From Anaerolineaceae bacterium (GTDB lineage: Bacteria; Chloroflexota; Anaerolineae; Anaerolineales; Villigracilaceae), in NCBI GenBank assembly GCA_009885445.1, contig VFKQ01000304.1:1-13081 (forward strand): a stretch of 13,081 nt of DNA. The letters run 5' to 3'. A model generated the notes under the pieces. The model saw only the letters and a list, made by a program, of their open reading frames with translations, was not told the origin of the DNA and did not search any database. The position numbers were made by a program, and so were the translations under genes. Positions 1 to 6,815 of this stretch are shown here, one piece after another (within the stretch, counting starts at the first letter, position 1; every line of letters starts with the position of its first letter).

Positions 1-1254
1 ACCAATACCCCAGGCGGCGGAGGAGGCAGTTTACCCACCTCAACCCCGATCCAAACACCTACTCCCACCCTCTCCGGCGGCTCGCAGTGTGCGGGATATT
101 CAGATTGCACGATTACCTTTGTTACTTGTAGTGGGTGTCCCTCTGGTGAAGCCGAGTTTAGAAAAAGTTGTAATGATTCTAATGGTAATCCAGTTGCCCC
201 ATGTACCTACTGTTCTTCCACCTCATCTTGTACCGGGCCAGCCACAAACTGTGCATTGTGCCCTGTGTCAGGAGGAAATGACTGTGGTGGAGGGATTTGT
301 GGATGTGGTCAAGTGAGGACGGCTGTAGAAAAATGTAATAGTGGAGGAAGTAATCCCTGCACTGATCCAAATAGCACACACACAAATGACTCTTGTCAGT
401 CGGATTCGAGTTGTTGTGTGGGGTGTTCGGGGTCGTGTAGCACCAATCCCACAAGCCCGCCTCCTCCGCCCGGTTCTACCAATACGCCAGTTCCAACGGC
501 GACGCCTATACCCGTGGGCACCATCAGGGCACGCGCGGTAGAAATATCTCCAAGCGATACATCCTGTACTGCCATTCGTGCCGTTTCCACGGGGGGCACC
601 CAAATAAATAGCACCGCGCATTCTTTTACTTCCTCCAGTGCCAGTCAACCTACCCCGCAAACACAAAGTGGCGCAAACTATGTGACATTTACCAATGTCG
701 TTGCTGGTTCTTACTCTCTCGTAAGCGCGCCGCCCGCTGGCGCCAACTGGCAAATCGCTCGTGCATGTAACTCAGCTGGTACGAGTGGATCGACGGCCAT
801 ACTAATTGGCGGCCAAACGCTTACATTTGACGTGGGATACACGCTGGGGAGCGCGTGGGTGCAAACACAGGGCGGTGATGTGTACGCGGCCGGGACACTG
901 GGTTCTTACATTCCCACAGGAATCACTCCACGCGCGTTTTCCACCGATGGCACGGGTGGCTACCCTGGGGTCGTAACCTACGGCACAAGATACGATTTTG
1001 ACGGCAGTGCAAGCGGCGGCACCGGGGAAACGCTTGTCTCCAGCGAAAATTGGCTTGCCAACGCAACGCGAACATCGGTCGATTACTATGATTATTTCTA
1101 CCGTCGGTACGGCTCCCCCACAACGCCGTCGACATTTGCCAATCTTTTGGCGGTCACCCAGCCCGCATCCAGCGCCACCCCCTACTACGTCGTCGGCGAC
1201 ATGACGACCAGCGGCGATTCTGGTAAAGACCGTATTTCTAAAAACGTCAGGTAA
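1..1254 (+). CDS. Cysteine-rich exported surface protein, 3' part (5'-truncated by window edge)
   Basis: The frame is open from base 1 to the TAA at 1252-1254, giving 417 residues. The first in-frame ATG (256) lies inside the Cys-rich part, so the real start is upstream of the window. Layout: a Pro/Thr linker (about residues 10-25); a region with 20 cysteines between residues 30 and 146, in CxxC, CC and CxC patterns; a second Pro/Thr linker (about 150-170, with a PPPPP run); a Ser/Thr-rich beta-sandwich-like module (about 172-285) ending in a VAGSYSL-type motif that recalls prealbumin or carboxypeptidase-regulatory folds; and a last part beginning WVQTQGGDVYA (from 286). Linkers plus many cysteines imply an extracytoplasmic, disulfide-bonded protein. 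The export signal would be outside the window. The gene ends abruptly, possibly inside a domain, and converges on the glycosyltransferase gene 36 bp away. Function unknown. Confidence 0.8.
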   Translation, partial: TNTPGGGGGSLPTSTPIQTPTPTLSGGSQCAGYSDCTITFVTCSGCPSGEAEFRKSCNDSNGNPVAPCTYCSSTSSCTGPATNCALCPVSGGNDCGGGICGCGQVRTAVEKCNSGGSNPCTDPNSTHTNDSCQSDSSCCVGCSGSCSTNPTSPPPPPGSTNTPVPTATPIPVGTIRARAVEISPSDTSCTAIRAVSTGGTQINSTAHSFTSSSASQPTPQTQSGANYVTFTNVVAGSYSLVSAPPAGANWQIARACNSAGTSGSTAILIGGQTLTFDVGYTLGSAWVQTQGGDVYAAGTLGSYIPTGITPRAFSTDGTGGYPGVVTYGTRYDFDGSASGGTGETLVSSENWLANATRTSVDYYDYFYRRYGSPTTPSTFANLLAVTQPASSATPYYVVGDMTTSGDSGKDRISKNVR

Positions 1255-1272
1255 AAACCCTAACTTACTTTT

Positions 1273-1301
1273 CCTCGCCTGATGGGTCGTTCAAGGCGGG
1301 G
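1273..1301. terminator. Weak hairpin between convergent genes, possible terminator
   Basis: CCTCGCCT (1273-1280) can pair with AGGCGGGG (1294-1301), 8 bp including one G-U, around a 13-nt loop. It sits in the short gap between two convergent genes and overlaps the end of the glycosyltransferase frame. Neither side has a proper T-run, so this is only a possible termination structure. Confidence 0.25.
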
Positions 1302-2763
1302 CTATTTGATAAATAACATATCTCTTGTTCTCAAATAATTGCGTCATCACCAACGCGGGGTTGCAGGTGGACGCCTGCTCGGGCAGGACTTGGTCCACGG
1401 CGCCGCGCTTTTTGCGGATGACGAGGTAATCGCCGCGATCGAGGGCGTCGCAGGTTTCGATCATCAGCGCGTCGCGGCCAGTGATGAGTCGCATGGCGCG
1501 CGGTTTGTAAAATAGAATCACGCTGTCGGGCGAGGTGTTGGAGTTGATGAAGTTAAACATCTCGGCGGCGATTGGCTCGAAGGGACTGTCGTCGAGTTGA
1601 CGGGCGTTGGCGAGATTGTCGCTGGCCAGGCTGAAAGAAGTCAGAGCGAAGACGATGACGATGGTGAGCCAAAATCCACGCGTGAGCCAGAGGCCGGCGC
1701 GCTGGAAATTTTCGGTCAACGCGAAGGAGGTGGCTAACATTCCGCGCAGGGCGAAGTAGATTAGGAAGGGTAGAAGCGGAAAGATGAATCTGATTCCCTG
1801 CCATTCGGGCCAGAGGATGAATAAAACGTAACTGAGTAAAACGTAAATAATGATATGGAAGTCTTCTTTGAAGCGAGTCGCTACGCCGCCGAGAATGAAG
1901 GGCAGAAGAATCCCATAGATGACTTGATGGTGCGGGAGTGAGTCGAAGAAGCCGGCGGCGAGGACGAAATAGCCCGAGATGTTGTCGCTCAATTTCTGGA
2001 CCGTGAGGCTGGTGAGACGCGCGAAATGCGACCCCTCGCCGGAGGGAAAGATGATGAGGCTGGCAACTGTCAGCGCGGCGAAGGTGTAGTGGGGAATCAG
2101 CCCGATGGACAGAATCCGCTTCCAGTTAGGTTTGGTGCGGGCTTGGATGTGCAGAAAAATTTGGGAGGCGAAAAGAGTTGCGGGCAGGAGAATCCCGTTG
2201 GTGCGGACGAAGTAGGCAAAAAATAGAATGATGCCGAGAAAAATGTTTTTGCGCGGATTGCCGAGGGAGCTGGAAATGCTGATTGTGTCTTCGATGAGCA
2301 GGAGTGAGAGAGTTGAGAAAAAGAGGAAGGCGATGTCGGAGGTGATTTGATCGGTTTGGTTTAGCAGGACGGGGCTAAAAGCGAAAACGGCCAGGAGCAG
2401 ATTTGATTCGAGGGCGGGTAATCGGCGTGCGAGAAATTTATGCAAGACCCACAGAAAGAGCGCGTAAAAAATTAAGTTGATGGATTTGAGACAGAAAATA
2501 TTAAGCGGACCGCAAACCAGCGTGAACGGCGCAAGCAAAAGTGGAAAGCCCCACGGGTACGCGTCTGGCCCGAAGAAGCGCGTGGACTCGCGCATGCTGA
2601 AACTGTTGTGCGCGAGAAAGCCGCTGACGTCGCCTTTCGTGATGCTGACGGCTTGCATGATGTACGCGGCGAAGTCGTCGCCCCAGTCGTGGCCGAGGGT
2701 GAGCAGGTTGTAGGCAAGGAGGAGGGAGAGGGCAATGAGGGTGAGGGGAATAATTTTTTTCAT
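1291..2763 (-). CDS. GT-C family integral membrane glycosyltransferase (GT39/ArnT-like)
   Basis: Predicted 490-residue polytopic membrane protein. The N terminus is one hydrophobic helix (residues 4-23) followed by an acidic loop HDWGDDFAAY. The Asp pair D29-D30 is where GT-C enzymes of the PMT/ArnT class carry their catalytic acid in the first outer loop. About ten more hydrophobic segments follow, then a soluble C-terminal tail of about 100 residues. Such enzymes use a polyprenyl-phosphate sugar to glycosylate proteins or lipids on the outer face of the membrane. The start chosen is the ATG at 2763, directly before the Lys-Lys and hydrophobic helix. An in-frame TTG at 2790 would add nine residues. 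Neither start has a clear Shine-Dalgarno. It lies downstream of, and in the same direction as, the M50 protease gene and could be cotranscribed with it. Acceptor and donor cannot be inferred. Confidence 0.75.
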   Translation of the reverse strand: MKKIIPLTLIALSLLLAYNLLTLGHDWGDDFAAYIMQAVSITKGDVSGFLAHNSFSMRESTRFFGPDAYPWGFPLLLAPFTLVCGPLNIFCLKSINLIFYALFLWVLHKFLARRLPALESNLLLAVFAFSPVLLNQTDQITSDIAFLFFSTLSLLLIEDTISISSSLGNPRKNIFLGIILFFAYFVRTNGILLPATLFASQIFLHIQARTKPNWKRILSIGLIPHYTFAALTVASLIIFPSGEGSHFARLTSLTVQKLSDNISGYFVLAAGFFDSLPHHQVIYGILLPFILGGVATRFKEDFHIIIYVLLSYVLFILWPEWQGIRFIFPLLPFLIYFALRGMLATSFALTENFQRAGLWLTRGFWLTIVIVFALTSFSLASDNLANARQLDDSPFEPIAAEMFNFINSNTSPDSVILFYKPRAMRLITGRDALMIETCDALDRGDYLVIRKKRGAVDQVLPEQASTCNPALVMTQLFENKRYVIYQIAPP

Positions 2764-2815
2764 GTGGAATGATTTTGCCAGGGATTGCAAGGGCGTTGTT
2801 GTTGAAAAAATATTT

Positions 2816-2855
2816 TTAACACGAAGGACATAAAGTACACAAAGGAAAACCCGCT
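2816..2855. repeat. Short CACGAAGGACA/CACAAAGG-type intergenic repeat, half element
   Basis: The stretch TAACACGAAGGACATAAAG followed by TACACAAAGG, in the gap between the glycosyltransferase and M50 genes, has the same style as the CACGGAG/CACAGAG units of the palindrome at 11024-11081. I recall similar purine-rich units being common between genes in environmental genomes. No matching second arm is visible here, so it looks like a half copy or remnant. Confidence 0.4.
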
Positions 2856-2873
2856 GAGGGCTTTGAAATATGT

Positions 2874-2889
2874 GGATAAAAAATTATCC
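2874..2889. other. Small A/T-looped hairpin at the 3' end of the M50 gene
   Basis: GGATAA (2874-2879) and TTATCC (2884-2889) form a 6-bp stem with an AAAA loop that overlaps the M50 stop codon. It is too small to call a terminator with confidence. Confidence 0.25.
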
Positions 2890-3633
2890 CACCTCCAGCC
2901 CGGTGACGCGCGAGAGGATTCGGTGTGCGACCATAACGGGCAGGCTGAGCACGGCGTGGATGACTGTGCTGAGTGCGAAGAGTAAAGCCATGGATTGTAA
3001 AAAAGAATTCAGCGGCGGGCCGAGATGGGCCAACATCCACGGGCCGGCGCCGGCGAGCAGAATCAGTGCGAGCAGACCGATGACCCAGAAGCCGAGCGAG
3101 GTCCATGCGTGGCGATCGGATGCTGAGGGGAGCATGGTGCTACTGACGGCGAAGGTCAGATAAAACCAAATCGTGAAATCAGGGAGTGAGGGCATGGCGG
3201 CAATGCCAGCCCAGAATTGGTCAAATTGCGCGGCTTGCAAAAATCCCAACAGCGATAAAACTTGCAGGTGCGTGATGGATGAATATGCCACGAACAAACT
3301 TCCGGCAATCAACGGCGCGGCGCCGATGAGCGAGTCGCGCACGACATCAGAGCGGGCGGTCTCCACGTAGCCGAGGATGAGTCGCCCGTCGGCGGTGGCT
3401 TGCGGCAGGACGGAGACTCCGCCGGTTTGCACGCGCAACAGTCGCGCCATCAGGTAGTGACTTAATTCGTGCAGAAAAACGCCCGGGAAAAATAATATTG
3501 AGAAGAGTCCGATGGTGATTTGGGGATGGCGTGTGGTGAGCAGGAACACCGACTGAATCTCGCGGTGCAAAAACCGCTGGAGCATGACCAGCGGGATGAG
3601 GGTGAGCAGGAGGAAGATGAGGCCGGAGAGCAT
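2884..3633 (-). CDS. M50-type (site-2 protease-like) membrane metallopeptidase
   Basis: A 249-residue membrane protein with an N-terminal transmembrane segment (1-19), a second one at about 40-60 that carries the zinc motif HELSH (H55, E56, H59), and further hydrophobic stretches at about 103-133, 152-168 and 180-203. HExxH inside a membrane helix is the hallmark of the M50/site-2 protease group, which cuts substrates within the membrane. The usual second motif (NPxPxLDG) is not present. The segment STMLPSASD (165-173) is in the right place for D173 to be the third zinc ligand. This suggests a divergent M50 subfamily; the ligand assignment is an inference. The ATG at 3633 is followed directly by the first helix. 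No clear Shine-Dalgarno; upstream is a GA microsatellite. A 120-bp gap separates it from the glycosyltransferase. Substrate unknown. Confidence 0.72.
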   Translation of the reverse strand: MLSGLIFLLLTLIPLVMLQRFLHREIQSVFLLTTRHPQITIGLFSILFFPGVFLHELSHYLMARLLRVQTGGVSVLPQATADGRLILGYVETARSDVVRDSLIGAAPLIAGSLFVAYSSITHLQVLSLLGFLQAAQFDQFWAGIAAMPSLPDFTIWFYLTFAVSSTMLPSASDRHAWTSLGFWVIGLLALILLAGAGPWMLAHLGPPLNSFLQSMALLFALSTVIHAVLSLPVMVAHRILSRVTGLEVG

Positions 3634-3640
3634 GGGGTTT

Positions 3641-3667
3641 AAGAGAAGAGAGAAGAGAGAGAGAATA
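3641..3667. repeat. GA-rich microsatellite
   Basis: A run of almost pure AAGAG/AGAG units lies immediately upstream of the M50 start codon. On the coding strand it is a C/T tract where a ribosome-binding site would be expected, and it contains no Shine-Dalgarno match. Confidence 0.7.
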
Positions 3668-3674
3668 GTTGGGT

Positions 3675-3712
3675 GGTCGAGTAGCCGCGTTCTTTGCGGC
3701 GTATCGAGACCA
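3675..3712. repeat. REP-like palindrome (GGTCGAGTA...GTATCGAGACC)
   Basis: GCCGC (3684-3688) pairs with GCGGC (3696-3700) over a 7-nt loop. Outward there is a symmetric GTA/GTA mismatch, then TCGA (3677-3680) against TCGA (3704-3707), then GG against CC with a 2-nt bulge. I recall very similar palindromes between genes of actinobacteria and Chloroflexota, where they occur in many copies. Only one copy is present here. It lies between tpiA and the M50 gene and could form an RNA hairpin downstream of tpiA. Confidence 0.6.
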
Positions 3713-3720
3713 GAGACCAG

Positions 3721-3756
3721 AGAATTAGAGAATTAGAGAATTAGAGAATTAGAGAA

Positions 3757-3766
<10 letters not shown>
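3721..3766. repeat. 8-bp tandem repeat (AGAATTAG), 5 copies plus partial
   Basis: Five perfect copies of AGAATTAG run from 3721 to 3760, followed by a partial copy AGAATT (3761-3766). Related GAGACCA units precede it (3706-3719). The array runs into the 3' end of tpiA and provides its stop codon and last codons. Copy number in such short arrays often varies by slippage. Confidence 0.95.
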
Positions 3767-4521
<755 letters not shown>

Positions 4522-4556
4522 CAGAGTTTTCCAATTCGGTTGGGGGGTTGGCTGTG

Positions 4557-4562
4557 ATTATA
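4557..4562 (-). promoter_or_regulatory. Possible -10 box of tpiA
   Basis: On the minus strand TATAAT is read from 4562 to 4557, 35 nt before the tpiA start codon. No good -35 lies at 16-18 nt: the nearby TTGACC (4578-4573) is only 10 nt away and belongs to the arm of the adjacent palindrome. Plausible because this gap must hold a tpiA promoter. Confidence 0.4.
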
Positions 4563-4564
4563 TA

Positions 4565-4632
4565 ATACCCACGGTCAAAAAATGCACTTTCCCGCTTTTA
4601 AAAAAAGGGCATTTTTTGACCGCGCTGGGTAT
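4565..4632. repeat. 68-bp near-perfect hairpin, MITE-like, between tpiA and secG
   Basis: Outer arms ATACCCA (4565-4571) and TGGGTAT (4626-4632) are complementary. Inside them GGTCAAAAAATGC (4573-4585) is exactly complementary to GCATTTTTTGACC (4609-4621), 13 of 13. CTTT/AAAG then adds 4 bp after one mismatch, leaving a 13-nt loop. Counted from CCCA to TGGG, the element is bounded on both sides by TA, as with TA-targeting IS630/Tc1-like elements. It carries no reading frame. Alternatives are a regulatory palindrome or a single-copy structure. Confidence 0.75.
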
Positions 4633-4710
4633 AGCCGAGGCAAGTCTCAGGGTCTATTAATGGAAGTGCGGGATATTGCAGGCTCTGCGCGCCGCACGAA
4701 ATAGGTTGCG

Positions 4711-4740
4711 TTGACGACTTCTCGTTTTCGCAAGTATAAT
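4711..4740 (+). promoter_or_regulatory. Sigma-70 type promoter of secG
   Basis: TTGACG (4711-4716), an 18-bp spacer and a perfect TATAAT (4735-4740) lie 32 nt before the secG start. The -10 is flanked by the inverted repeat TTTCGC (4726-4731) and GCGAAA (4743-4748), which could be an operator. Confidence 0.85.
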
Positions 4741-4758
4741 TCGCGAAACTAATTTAGC

Positions 4759-4764
4759 AGGAGG
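4759..4764 (+). promoter_or_regulatory. Shine-Dalgarno of secG
   Basis: A perfect AGGAGG lies 8 nt before the ATG at 4773, the strongest ribosome-binding site in the window. It fixes the secG start. Confidence 0.9.
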
Positions 4765-4772
4765 CTTAAGTA

Positions 4773-4997
4773 ATGGAAACGTATCTTCAATATGGATTAA
4801 TTCTCGTCTCGGTGGCCCTGATTCTGGGCGTCATCTTGCAGAGCAAGGGCGCCGGACTCGGCGGCCTGACCGGCACCGACACAGGTAGTGTCTTCACGGC
4901 GCGCCGCGGTATTGAACGCACCTTGTTTTGGGTGACCATCTTTTTAAGCGTGCTCTTTTTCACGCTGGTCATCATACTGATCGTCCTCGGGCGTTGA
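4773..4997 (+). CDS. secG: Preprotein translocase subunit SecG
   Basis: Small subunit of the SecYEG protein-conducting channel in the cytoplasmic membrane; it helps SecA-driven export. The 74 residues form two transmembrane helices (about 5-22 and 51-72). They are joined by the family's Gly-rich cytoplasmic loop, with ILQSKGAGLGGL (21-32), a Thr/Gly stretch and the conserved RRGIERTLFW (44-53). The length is typical. A consensus promoter and strong Shine-Dalgarno precede it and a hairpin terminator follows, so it may be a single-gene transcript. The large exported proteins at both ends of the window would be clients of this system. Confidence 0.93.
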   Translation: METYLQYGLILVSVALILGVILQSKGAGLGGLTGTDTGSVFTARRGIERTLFWVTIFLSVLFFTLVIILIVLGR

Positions 4998-5014
4998 TTT
5001 CATTGCGCCTATCG

Positions 5015-5074
5015 AAAGGTCGCAGGCGAGGCCGGGGATTCGTCCACCAGCCTGACTTGCGACCTTTTCTTATT
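5015..5074 (+). terminator. Rho-independent terminator or attenuator after secG
   Basis: AAAGGTCGCA (5015-5024) pairs perfectly with TGCGACCTTT (5058-5067), and AGGC with GCCT can extend the stem inward. A T-rich tail TTTTCTTATT (5065-5074) follows. The next start codon is only 8 nt beyond the tail, so the hairpin may set how much transcription reads into the solute-binding protein gene. Confidence 0.75.
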
Positions 5075-5082
5075 GCATATTC

Positions 5083-6768
5083 ATGAGACGTCTTCGCTGG
5101 CAATTCCTCGTTGTTGTGGTGACTCTGATTCTGGTTGGGATTTTGCTAACCAGCCAGGACATCGTCGGCGGCCCCCTCGCGCCGCAACCCGCTGAGGGCG
5201 GGTCGTACACCGAGGCGCTGGTCGGCTCGATGGGGCGACTCAATCCAATGTTGGATTGGAATAATTCGCCCGACCGCGATGTGAACCGTCTCATTTATAG
5301 CGGCGTCATGCGCTTCGACGCGCGCGGCTTTCCCGAGCCAGACCTAGCCGAGTCGTGGGGCGCCACGCCGGAGGGCACCGTCTACAACTTTACGTTGCGC
5401 AACAATGCGTTTTGGCATGACGGCCAGCCCGTGACCAGTGACGATGTGCTTTTTACGATTGAGTTGCTCAAGAGTCCCGCGTCGTTTTATCCGCAGGACA
5501 TTAAAGAGTTGTGGGGGCGAATTCAAGTCAGGCGCATTAACGAAAAAAACTTTCAGCTGACGCTCCCCGAACCCTACGCGCCCTTTCTCGATTACATGAC
5601 CTTCGGTGTTTTGCCGAAACATTTGCTCGAGTCGATTCCGCCGGAGGGTTTGTTGAACGCCGAGTTCAATGTGCGGCCGGTGGGCAGTGGGCCGTATCGT
5701 TTTGATCACCTGCTGGTGAAAGACGGGCAGATTACCGGAGTGGTGCTGGTGCGCTTTGATCAGTATTATTTGCAACGCGGGTTGATTGACCAGGTAATCT
5801 ATAAATATTATGCCTCGTCTGCCGAGGCGTTGGACGCGTATCAGTCCGGCGAAGTTGCCGGCATCAGCCGCATCACTAGCGATGTGTTGTCGACGGCGCT
5901 GGCCGAGCCGGAACTGGCAGTGTATACCAGCCGCATGCCGCAGATGGGCTATGTGCTGTTTAACTTGCAAAACCCCGAAGTTCCGTTTTTGCAGAATGTG
6001 AAAATTCGCCGCGCCTTATTGATGGGACTCAACCGTCAGCGTTTGATTGACGCGTTTCTGGGCGGGCAGGCGATTCCCGTTCACGGTCCCATCTTGCCCG
6101 GCTCGTGGGCATACTACGATGGTGCCGGAAAAGTGGAATATGACCCCGAGGCCGCGATTGCCATGCTCAAAGCCGAGGGCTACACCTTGCCCGCTGACGG
6201 AAGCAACGTGCGCGCCGACAAGGACGGCAGGCCTTTGGAGTTTTCGTTGGCCCACCCCGACGACCCGGTGCACACACAGATGGCGCAGTCGATTCAAAAG
6301 AACTGGGCCGACATTGGCGTGAAGCTGAATTTGGTGGCTGTGCCTTATGAGCAGTTGATTCAAAATTATCTTGCGCCGCGCACCTATCAGGCCGCGCTGG
6401 TGGAATTGTCACTGAGCCGCACGCCCGACCCCGACCCGTATCCGTTTTGGCACCAGGCCGAGGCCACTGGCGGACAGAACTACTCGCAATGGGACAACCG
6501 CACCGCCAGCGAATATCTCGAGCAGGCCCGCGTCAGCTCTGACTTTGGATTGCGCGCGCGACTTTATCGCAATTTTCAAGTGATCTTTGCGCGCGAGCTT
6601 CCGTCACTGCCGCTATATGCGCCGGTATATTCTTTTGGCGCGAGTCGATTGGTGAAGGGTGTGCAGATTCCGCCGTTGTTTGACCCGAGTGACCGCTTTA
6701 GTTTATTTACACAATGGTATTTGGTCCAGCGCCTGACCATTGAGTCCACGCCGACGCCTGGGCCGTAA
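5083..6768 (+). CDS. Membrane-anchored ABC transporter substrate-binding protein, family 5 (peptide type)
   Basis: 561 residues. A basic N terminus (MRRLRW) and a hydrophobic segment (about 8-23) have no lipobox cysteine, so this is probably an uncleaved signal anchor that holds the protein on the outer face of the membrane. The rest is an SBP_bac_5 domain: LNPMLDWNN (53-61), PDLAESW (86-92), the family signature FWHDGQPVTSDDVLFTIELL (110-129), VGSGPY after about residue 200, NLQNP and IRRAL. The C terminus is a short Pro/Thr tail. Family 5 proteins mainly bind oligopeptides and also nickel or sugars; the ligand cannot be read here. No permease or ATPase genes are nearby, so it is an orphan or works with a distant transporter. 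It has no clear Shine-Dalgarno and starts just after a terminator-like hairpin. The M20 peptidase that follows fits peptide use. Confidence 0.85.
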   Translation: MRRLRWQFLVVVVTLILVGILLTSQDIVGGPLAPQPAEGGSYTEALVGSMGRLNPMLDWNNSPDRDVNRLIYSGVMRFDARGFPEPDLAESWGATPEGTVYNFTLRNNAFWHDGQPVTSDDVLFTIELLKSPASFYPQDIKELWGRIQVRRINEKNFQLTLPEPYAPFLDYMTFGVLPKHLLESIPPEGLLNAEFNVRPVGSGPYRFDHLLVKDGQITGVVLVRFDQYYLQRGLIDQVIYKYYASSAEALDAYQSGEVAGISRITSDVLSTALAEPELAVYTSRMPQMGYVLFNLQNPEVPFLQNVKIRRALLMGLNRQRLIDAFLGGQAIPVHGPILPGSWAYYDGAGKVEYDPEAAIAMLKAEGYTLPADGSNVRADKDGRPLEFSLAHPDDPVHTQMAQSIQKNWADIGVKLNLVAVPYEQLIQNYLAPRTYQAALVELSLSRTPDPDPYPFWHQAEATGGQNYSQWDNRTASEYLEQARVSSDFGLRARLYRNFQVIFARELPSLPLYAPVYSFGASRLVKGVQIPPLFDPSDRFSLFTQWYLVQRLTIESTPTPGP

Positions 6769-6815
6769 ATCGTTATCAATAATTTTTTTATGCCACAAGA
6801 ATCATTGGAGCAATC

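Noticed and set aside
268..753. 161-residue open frame on the minus strand
   Set aside because: It lies fully opposite the Cys-rich protein gene. Its Arg/Gly-rich translation looks like a shadow frame.
256..1254. A complete 332-residue gene starting at the ATG at 256
   Set aside because: The same frame is open to base 1 with the same cysteine-rich composition, and the ATG lies inside the Cys-rich module. The gene starts outside the window.
1222..1281. A frameshifted extension of the Cys-rich protein past 1254
   Set aside because: The +1 frame runs only to a TGA at 1279-1281 and gives no recognisable domain, so there is no evidence for a frameshift.
4573..4621. Rho-independent terminator between tpiA and secG
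   Set aside because: The flanking genes diverge, so no transcript of theirs ends here, and no T-run follows the stem on either side.
5344..5970. 208-residue open frame on the minus strand inside the solute-binding protein gene
   Set aside because: It is antisense to a clearly conserved protein and rich in His, Arg and Gln; no promoter or Shine-Dalgarno. A product of codon bias.
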